A DNA stretch of 64,000 nucleotides from Firm-04 sp964463355. Lineage in GTDB: Bacteria; Bacillota; Clostridia; Oscillospirales; Ruminococcaceae. The stretch covers positions 1-64,000 of the forward strand of contig CAYXBP010000009.1 of assembly GCA_964463355.1 (NCBI GenBank). Reading direction: 5' to 3'. The position numbers were made by a program, and so were the translations under genes. The notes under the pieces were generated by a model. It saw only the letters and a program-made list of their open reading frames with translations. It did not search any database and was not told where the DNA came from. Below are positions 61,031 to 64,000 of this stretch, in pieces; within the stretch, counting starts at the first letter, position 1; every line of letters begins with the position of its first letter.

Positions 61031-62263
61031 TTACAGCTGGGAAATATCGCACAAAAACAAAGAGTTATCATTCCAATATACGATCTTTTCACCATTTGTT
61101 ATAGTATCTATTGTAATATCAAGATCTCCTGCAATTTTATACACGCTATTTGAGTCGTTTTTCAGAACGAACAAGTCTTGCGTGCTAGAACCATTGGAAC
61201 CTGCTGAATTGCTCACTAGTACAAATCCGTTAAAAGATTTCGACAAATTGTCTATTACGTAAACGTCCTCAAGCGCAATATATGTGTTCTCTTCAAGATT
61301 ATAAATGTACGTAATGAAATAAGGACTATATTCGCAGAAAGTAATGGCTACGCATGAACCAGCTGCGGTAATCCGCCGCACATGAGGAGGAGAAGGCATA
61401 GCATTCATATAACTTGTGATTTCTGGCAAATAGTTTTGTTCCACCAAAGTGCCAGACAAATCATATACACTTAGATTAACTTCATTCGTTGCCTTGGTGT
61501 GAAACGAACGATATATCTTGTCTTCTGCCACGTCAATGTGAGTATGAATTTTATTGAAATCATTCTTATCTGTAAAAAGCTCTGTTTCTTCTCCAGATTC
61601 ATCAACCAGAATCATATGATTCGTAAGGATATCTTGAGCCATATCGAACCAATTGACAGCATATTCTGTTTGGCTAATTGGAAATGACCAATAAAAACTA
61701 TCTTTGCCGAAATCAATTACCTCTTTTTTTAAAATATCCACTTTGTTATCACGAAAGTCTAAATTGACGAGAATTCTATCTGCCAGTGTTTCGTAGAACA
61801 TATACACATTGTCGCCACAAACAGCATACCGTCCGCTCGATGAATTCCAGTTTGGCATAATACCAGTCAATTCTACCACTTCACCAGAAGAAATATCACA
61901 TTTGTATACCTTTAGGTCTGGATCATCGCGATAAAATGTAGTATCTACTGCATACGAAAAATAATCTTTCCAATTGAAAAGAGGTGGGGAGTGCTAATTT
62001 GAACAAGATCATCAAACTGTTTGGTTGGCACATCCGTGAGATCATCCGGAAGTTCTAATTGAATTTTTTTATATTTTGTATCCGTATCCTGAAACGAACC
62101 CGAAATATTACTGCTTGAACTTTCATCTGTAGAAGAACTCATTTGAGATTCGAGCTTGCTAGATGATGTTTCAACTCTGGGAAAACAGGAGGTTAGCAAA
62201 TTGGGAAAACAAGCGGCAATCAGCAGAACGGTTGCTGTATGCAATGCGTGCGACTCTTTTCAT
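61031..62263 (-). pseudogene. Frameshifted lipoprotein gene, function unknown
   Basis: Two frames together encode one protein. The first has a lipoprotein-like signal (LHTATVLLIAACFPNLLTSC) and a Ser/Asp-rich linker, and stops at 61945. The second continues from about 61990 (NWKDYFSYAVDTTFYRDDPDLK) to 61031, a strand-rich domain resembling a beta-propeller of the DUF5050 kind (repeated D-IYR, N-YYW patterns). One extra C in the CCCC run near 61990 would join them as STPPPLFNWKDYF. The best start, ATG62263 with AAAGGAA, is also one base out of frame with the signal sequence. AT content is higher than in the neighbours, suggesting acquisition. Confidence 0.72.
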
Positions 62264-62507
62264 AACTATTCTTTCCTTTCGTTATCAATGCCTGGACTGT
62301 ACGTCTGATTATAGTTTACCACATCGATTGATGTTTGTCAATACTTTACATTCGTATTTGCGTTATTTTGTATTAATTCGAAAATGGCAAGCACTATATT
62401 GGTATCTTTTTCGTTGCTTTCACGAATTTAGCAAAAACCAGCATACAATTGTGTATAGCACACCTCTACCGTAGGTTTTGTATGGCACCTGCTTTTGTTT
62501 AACAATG
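62264..62507. other. AT-rich gap between the lipoprotein remnant and the anti-sigma gene
   Basis: Contains TTGACA near 62340 and TATAAT near 62310 on the minus strand, but 22 bases apart, too far for a standard promoter. No gene is supported. Confidence 0.4.
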
Positions 62508-62534
62508 AAAAAAGACGGCTGGGAACCGTCTTTT
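62508..62534 (-). terminator. Terminator after the sigma/anti-sigma operon
   Basis: AAAAGACGG pairs with CCGTCTTTT (9 bp, 7-base loop), with six T on the minus strand, 6 bases beyond the anti-sigma stop. Confidence 0.85.
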
Positions 62535-62540
62535 ACAGTG

Positions 62541-62876
62541 CTATTTGTTATCATTATTTCTTATTTCACGAATGATACCGACGAGTGCAACTACCGCAGC
62601 CACTGTCGCGATGGAGGAAACCGATGCGGTCGAGAGAATCCTGCGGCGGCGCAACCGTTTGGAAAGAGCGGTAAACCTGTCACGCAGGGAGTCCTCAACC
62701 GTAAGGTCTGCCTCGTGCAGTTCAATCCGCAAAGAACGGCAATAATTCTGGTATGCCTTGCGGCATTCTGCACATTGTTGCAGATGCAGCCGCGTTTCCC
62801 GCTTTGTGGTGTCGCTAGCGATACCATCGTGATAAACGGGGAAGAGATCTTGGATGATTTCACATTTCATATGCAT
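62541..62876 (-). CDS. Zinc-finger anti-sigma factor
   Basis: A 111-residue single-pass membrane protein. The N-terminal ZAS-like domain has Cys in MKCEIIQDLFPVYHDG and the H-x3-C-x2-C pattern in RLHLQQCAECRKAY, which clamps the cognate ECF sigma factor. A basic linker leads to one membrane helix (about residues 80-102, STASVSSIATVAAVVALVGII). ATG62876 overlaps the sigma gene end and has GGAGG 9 bases upstream within that gene; ATG62870 is an alternative. Overlap means coupled synthesis with its target. Confidence 0.9.
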   Translation of the reverse strand: MHMKCEIIQDLFPVYHDGIASDTTKRETRLHLQQCAECRKAYQNYCRSLRIELHEADLTVEDSLRDRFTALSKRLRRRRILSTASVSSIATVAAVVALVGIIREIRNNDNK

Positions 62877-63369
62877 TTTTCAACGCCTCCATAACCATTT
62901 TCTTCGCACGGAAATACAGCACCTTGGCAGAATTTTCCGTGATGTGCATCGCCTTTGCCACTTGGGAAAAAGGTAGCTCGGCATATATTCGCAGAATAAT
63001 AACCTCGCGGTATTTTTCGGGCATCTCATTGATGATTCTCCGCACCATTTCGATGTTATCCTTTCGCTGCAATGCCAGCTCGGGATCGTCAGCATCTGGG
63101 GTGCAAAGCAGATCAGCAGCCAGGTCAGAATTGATCGATTGCAAGTTTTGCTTGTGCTTTTTCAGATGCTTGTAGTAGCAATGCTTCGCAATGGATGCAA
63201 GCCATGTAAAAATCTCGCTGTTGCCTTGGTAGCGGTGCATAGAAGTGAATGCCTGATAAAAGGTTTCCTGTGTCAGCTCCTCTGCGAGGTCGTGATGATC
63301 GCAAAGACGATACAGAAACGCAAAAACGCGCTGGTAGTATTCTTTATATATGACCTCGAATTCTGTCAT
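62860..63369 (-). CDS. ECF-type RNA polymerase sigma factor
   Basis: A 169-residue sigma-70 family protein with only regions 2 and 4. Region 2 is FEVIYKEYYQRVFAFLYRLCDHHDLAEELTQETFYQAF and NSEIFTWLASIAKHCYYKHL; region 4 is EMPEKYREVIILRIYAELPFSQVAKAMHITENSAKVLYFRAKK with a helix-turn-helix. Start ATG63369 follows AGGGAGGG; upstream in-frame codons to 63426 lack a site. The anti-sigma gene overlaps its 3' end by 17 bases. The divergent region toward fabH contains an ECF-like -35 on the other strand. Confidence 0.94.
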   Translation of the reverse strand: MTEFEVIYKEYYQRVFAFLYRLCDHHDLAEELTQETFYQAFTSMHRYQGNSEIFTWLASIAKHCYYKHLKKHKQNLQSINSDLAADLLCTPDADDPELALQRKDNIEMVRRIINEMPEKYREVIILRIYAELPFSQVAKAMHITENSAKVLYFRAKKMVMEALKNAYEM

Positions 63370-63479
63370 GCAGACCCTCCCTTGCAACCGTGATATGCTA
63401 CTATTGTACAGAAAACCGCGCTCCAAATTGTGAACAAATTGTAAACTTTACGAAATCTGCAATTTTTTTGTAATCTTCC

Positions 63480-63510
63480 TGTAACCTTTTGGCTGAAAAG
63501 GGTACTAATC
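63480..63510 (+). promoter_or_regulatory. Candidate ECF-type promoter upstream of fabH
   Basis: TGTAACC (63480-63486), 16 bases, TACTAATC. The -35 resembles the TGTAAC/GAAC boxes of ECF sigma factors, and no sigma-A promoter is obvious before fabH. Related TGTAA occurs twice just upstream. Confidence 0.35.
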
Positions 63511-63576
63511 TTACGGAATAACCGAACAAGAGCTGAAGCAATGCCACTTGTTCTGTACAGAAAGGACACGATTTGG

Positions 63577-64000
63577 ATGAACTTTCGTATTTTGGGCACG
63601 GGGATGTATGTGCCGGAAAAAATCGTGACAAACGATGATCTCACGCAGCTGGTGGAAACCGATGATGCATGGATCACACAGCGCGTTGGCGTTAAGCAGC
63701 GGCATATTTCGCAAATGCAAACCGCTGCGGATATGGCAACTATTGCTGCAAGACAAGCACTGGAAGCCGCTGATGTTTCCGCTGATGAGCTGGATTTAAT
63801 CCTTGTAGCGTCCATCAGCTCAGAAACTGCTTCGCCTTCTACCGCCTGTTTGGTGCAGCGTAACATCGGCGCGACCTGCATGGCATTTGATATTTCCGCA
63901 GCCTGTGCAGGTTTTCTGTTCGCGCTGGAAAATGCCGCCATGTGGTTTACCGCTGGAAAAGTGAAGAAAGCACTTGTTATCGGCGCAGAGCGTATGAGCC
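63577..64000 (+). CDS. fabH: Beta-ketoacyl-ACP synthase III (3' end outside window)
   Basis: Condensing enzyme that starts fatty acid synthesis from acetyl- or branched acyl-CoA and malonyl-ACP. The first 141 residues are seen: FRILGTGMYVPEKIVTNDDL, ETDDAWITQRVGVKQRHI, and the active-site Cys110 in FDISAACAGFLFAL. The loop before it reads SISSETASPSTACLVQ, slightly different from the common T-PD-FPSTA form. AAAGGA lies 10 bases before ATG63577. Divergent from the ECF sigma gene; probably first of a fab operon continuing beyond the window. Confidence 0.95.
   Translation, partial: MNFRILGTGMYVPEKIVTNDDLTQLVETDDAWITQRVGVKQRHISQMQTAADMATIAARQALEAADVSADELDLILVASISSETASPSTACLVQRNIGATCMAFDISAACAGFLFALENAAMWFTAGKVKKALVIGAERMS

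Overview
The window looks like a chromosomal segment of a Gram-positive, spore-forming, fibre-degrading gut clostridium, most likely a Ruminococcus-type member of the Oscillospiraceae/Ruminococcaceae. The reasons are the rpsB-tsf-pyrH-frr-uppS-cdsA-dxr-rseP-ispG-polC order, short HisG paired with HisZ, sporulation genes of the BofA, YlmC/YmxH and SpoIIM-like types, an LPXTG protein with its sortase, and three dockerin proteins including a GH9 cellulase, which point to a cellulosome. Species is not determinable from sequence reading alone. No rRNA, tRNA, CRISPR array, intact insertion sequence or prophage was seen.

Region 1 (1-3020) is accessory and partly decayed: the end of an LPXTG surface protein, its sortase, a frameshifted and deleted SGNH/MBOAT acyltransferase remnant, and truncated PadR and HAAS (DUF1700) regulators. 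Region 2 (3050-3650) is a minus-strand pair: a 49-residue membrane protein and a YlmC/YmxH protein. Region 3 (3760-16992) is the translation, envelope and replication cluster: S2, EF-Ts, UMP kinase, RRF, undecaprenyl-PP synthase, CdsA, the MEP enzymes Dxr and IspG, RseP and PolC. It also holds an 83-codon membrane protein that appears to start with CTG. Region 4 (16990-25491) is a compact histidine operon hisZGDCBHAF with its own promoter, lacking hisI/hisE, followed by a MATE exporter.

Region 5 (25575-29971) is a minus-strand unit, DUF4317 protein, S-adenosylhomocysteine hydrolase, unknown protein and an MTA/SAH-deaminase-like amidohydrolase, which suggests nucleoside and thioether recycling. 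Region 6 (30031-36470) mixes a sialate O-acetylesterase, YfcE-type phosphodiesterase, a four-gene cluster ending in BofA, a small secreted protein with repeat-flanked promoter, an aldehyde dehydrogenase, a SLOG protein and an Arc-type repressor. Region 7 (36559-46328) is housekeeping: PAP2, DUF624, SpoIIM-like protein, ProC, a FolT-type ECF S component under a clear tetrahydrofolate riboswitch, phosphofructokinase, an S4 protein, MazG, TrpS and a SpoVB-like flippase.

Region 8 (46440-57342) is the polysaccharide/cellulosome area: a sodium:solute symporter divergent from a CBM4-GH9-dockerin cellulase, then a cytoplasmic GH2 beta-galactosidase, a clostripain-family protease and a beta-helix protein. 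The last two carry dockerins at the N terminus. Region 9 (57525-64000) has ClpB behind a ribbon-helix-helix protein in one operon, a frameshifted lipoprotein gene, an ECF sigma/anti-sigma pair, and a divergent fabH cut by the window end. The most distinctive regulatory sequences are the folate riboswitch with its SD-masking hairpin, a hairpin in the SD-start spacer of cdsA, a structured rpsB leader, and the RHH-clpB operon.
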